Positions 21,470 through 22,693 of a DNA stretch of 22,693 bases are shown here, one piece after another. The notes beneath the pieces were generated by a model. That model saw nothing but the letters and a program-made list of their open reading frames with translations. It was not told the DNA's origin and searched no databases. The position numbers and the translations under genes are program-made. Each line of letters starts with the position of its first letter. The first letter of the stretch is position 1. The DNA is from an uncultured Bacillota bacterium. GTDB lineage: Bacteria; Bacillota_A; Clostridia; Peptostreptococcales; Anaerovoracaceae. The DNA lies in NCBI GenBank assembly GCA_946628525.1, contig CAMOWO010000002.1, forward strand, positions 1-22,693. The letters are read 5' to 3'.

Positions 21470-21544
21470 ATGAGAGAAAACAACTACAGGAAAAACAACT
21501 TCGGCTTTAGCTTTTTCTTTAGCTTTACTGGATATACGCAGTAA
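21470..21544 (+). CDS. Phenylalanine-rich leader peptide of the paaK attenuator
   Basis: This short frame encodes 24 residues, MRENNYRKNN followed by FGFSFFFSF and TGYTQ. Six of nine consecutive codons are for Phe (TTC, TTT, TTT, TTC, TTT, TTT, at 21500-21526), and two Tyr codons flank them. An ATG at 21464 in the same frame would add Met-Ile. The ribosome site is weak (AAAAGTG). The peptide lies 57 nt after the predicted transcript start. A Rho-independent terminator follows 49 nt after its stop codon, in front of the ligase gene. The composition and layout match the leader peptides of phenylalanine attenuators such as pheL (with its FFFAFFF core). Ribosome position on the Phe codons would report the charge of tRNA-Phe. 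Confidence 0.75.
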   Translation: MRENNYRKNNFGFSFFFSFTGYTQ

Positions 21545-21593
21545 GGTTTGTTTGCTACGCTGAAGGATGTGAGAAAGACAGAATGATTCACAC

Positions 21594-21626
21594 GGGTGTG
21601 GCGCAAACCGGCGCCGCACCCTTTTT
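21594..21626 (+). terminator. Attenuator terminator before paaK
   Basis: GGGTGTGGCGC (21594-21604) pairs over 11 bp (one G-U) with GCGCCGCACCC (21611-21621), with loop AAACCG, followed by five T residues. It lies within the paaK message, 30 nt before the paaK ATG. Competing pairings are GGTTTG (21545-21550) with CAAACC (21604-21609), GTTTGC (21550-21555) with GCAAAC (21603-21608), and the small hairpin CACA-CGGG-TGTG (21589-21600). Confidence 0.9.
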
Positions 21627-21656
21627 AATTCCCATGGTTTCAGGAAGGAGAAACAC

Positions 21657-22693
21657 ATGACACAGTATTATCAGAAAGAGATCGAAACAGCCTCGAGGGA
21701 GGAGATCCTGGCGATCCAGAACGAGAAGATCGTGAAGCAGGTCCAGTACGTATACGACAACGTGCCGTACTACAGAGCCCTGATGGACGAAAAAGGAGTC
21801 AAAGCGGAGGATATCAAGAGTGTAGATGATATCAGGAAGCTCCCATTTCTGACAAAGGACGACCTCAGAGAAGCGTATCCGTATGGACTGCTGGGTACAG
21901 ATCTGAAGAATTGCGTGCGCATCCATTCTACATCAGGTACTACAGGAAGGCGCGTCGTAGCGTTCTACACACAGGAAGATATCGACATCTGGGAAGAGTG
22001 CTGTGCCAGAGCCATCGTGGCAGCAGGCGGTACTGATGAAGACGTCGTCCAGGTCTGCTACGGATACGGACTGTTCACAGGTGGAGCAGGACTTGACGGA
22101 GGTTCCCATAAGGTGGGCGCCCTGACGCTTCCGATGTCATCCGGCAACACGGATCGTCAGATCCAGTTCATGATGGATATGAATGCCACAGTCCTCTGCT
22201 GTACTCCTTCGTATGCTGCATTCATCGGAGAAACCCTGGCAGAGAAGGGATATAAACCGGAAGATAATAAACTGAAGGCAGGTATCTTCGGAGCAGAACC
22301 ATGGACAGAAGAGATGCGCCAGAGCATCCAGAACAGTCTGGGTATCAAAGCATACGATATCTACGGTCTCACAGAAACATCGGGACCGGGCGTCTCCTTC
22401 GAATGCGAAGCGCAGACAGGTATGCATATCAACGAAGACCACTTCTATGCAGAAATCATCGACCCTGAAACAGGAGAGGTGCTGCCGGAAGGTGAGAAGG
22501 GTGAGCTGGTATTCACATCTCTGGATAAGAAGGGATTCCCGCTTCTCCGCTACAGAACGAAGGACATCTGCATCCTGAGCCGTAAGCCATGCTCATGCGG
22601 CAGAACGCATGTGAAGATGACGAAGCCGCTGGGAAGAAGCGACGACATGATGATCATCCGTGGTGTCAACGTATTCCCAAGCCAGATCGAAGC
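21657..22693 (+). CDS. paaK: Phenylacetate-CoA ligase (partial, 3' end outside window)
   Basis: 345 codons are present of a family usually near 430. The adenylate-forming signature is STSGTTGRRV (91-100). Further motifs are YGLTETSGPG (236-245), 'DPETGEVLPEGEKGELVFTS', 'GFPLLRYRTKDIC' and 'PLGRSDDMMIIRGVNVFPSQ' near the end, where the C-terminal lid domain begins. 'CSCGRTH' supplies the Cys pair typical of the family. The enzyme makes phenylacetyl-CoA from phenylacetate, CoA and ATP; relatives accept indoleacetate and 4-hydroxyphenylacetate. A strong AAGGAG lies 6 nt before the ATG. Expression should pass the attenuator at 21594-21626. In many anaerobes and archaea this gene neighbours iorAB (indolepyruvate:ferredoxin oxidoreductase), which would lie beyond the window. 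Confidence 0.95.
   Translation, partial: MTQYYQKEIETASREEILAIQNEKIVKQVQYVYDNVPYYRALMDEKGVKAEDIKSVDDIRKLPFLTKDDLREAYPYGLLGTDLKNCVRIHSTSGTTGRRVVAFYTQEDIDIWEECCARAIVAAGGTDEDVVQVCYGYGLFTGGAGLDGGSHKVGALTLPMSSGNTDRQIQFMMDMNATVLCCTPSYAAFIGETLAEKGYKPEDNKLKAGIFGAEPWTEEMRQSIQNSLGIKAYDIYGLTETSGPGVSFECEAQTGMHINEDHFYAEIIDPETGEVLPEGEKGELVFTSLDKKGFPLLRYRTKDICILSRKPCSCGRTHVKMTKPLGRSDDMMIIRGVNVFPSQIE

Noticed and set aside
21413..21656. T-box riboswitch in the paaK leader
   Set aside because: The terminator is present, but I find no TGGTACCGCG-type antiterminator sequence, while a Phe-rich reading frame is clear.

Overview
The window looks like chromosomal DNA of a fairly GC-rich Firmicute of the class Clostridia. 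The signs are overlapping operons with strong AGGAGG-type ribosome sites, a sigma-A-like promoter set, an rnmV-rsmA pair, an LTA-synthase-family enzyme, a four-subunit ferredoxin-linked 2-oxoacid oxidoreductase and a phenylacetate-CoA ligase. Several features fit an anaerobic amino-acid fermenter, possibly of the Anaerovoracaceae (Family XIII), but this placement is inference. I see no rRNA, tRNA, CRISPR array, insertion sequence or phage gene.

Region 1 (1-5262, minus strand) is one long operon that begins with a transglutaminase-fold lipoprotein. It continues with a GspF/PilC platform protein, four small single-pass membrane proteins that look like unusual pilin subunits, a PilT ATPase and the start of a SARP/BTAD-type regulator that runs off the left edge. 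A good promoter lies at 5234-5262. Region 2 (5403-9321, plus) is ftsB/divIC-like, rnmV, rsmA and an LTA-synthase-family gene, tightly overlapped and closed by a terminator. Its promoter sits so close to the first ATG that the message may be leaderless. Region 3 (9338-11534, plus) holds a GNAT acetyltransferase, a YbaK-type deacylase and a secreted G5-NlpC/P60 cell-wall hydrolase.

Region 4 (11535-14809, plus) is a porG-porD-porA-porB operon with a palindrome, a promoter and a leader that can form competing hairpins. A short, highly charged repeat protein follows (14908-15249). A bidirectional terminator separates it from a convergent ferredoxin-type aldo/keto reductase. Region 5 (16515-21240, minus) is a MacAB-like ABC export operon with two adaptor proteins, both carrying acidic low-complexity stretches, plus a secreted protein with a cadherin-like beta-sandwich domain.

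The most interesting part is region 6 (21378-22693, plus). A near-consensus promoter drives a leader of about 210 nt. The leader encodes a 24-residue peptide with six phenylalanine codons inside nine (FGFSFFFSF) and ends in a strong Rho-independent terminator just before a phenylacetate-CoA ligase gene. This has the layout of a phenylalanine attenuator, like pheL, placed in front of paaK. It suggests that the ligase, probably with an indolepyruvate:ferredoxin oxidoreductase beyond the window, makes phenylalanine from phenylacetate when phenylalanine is scarce, rather than degrading it.
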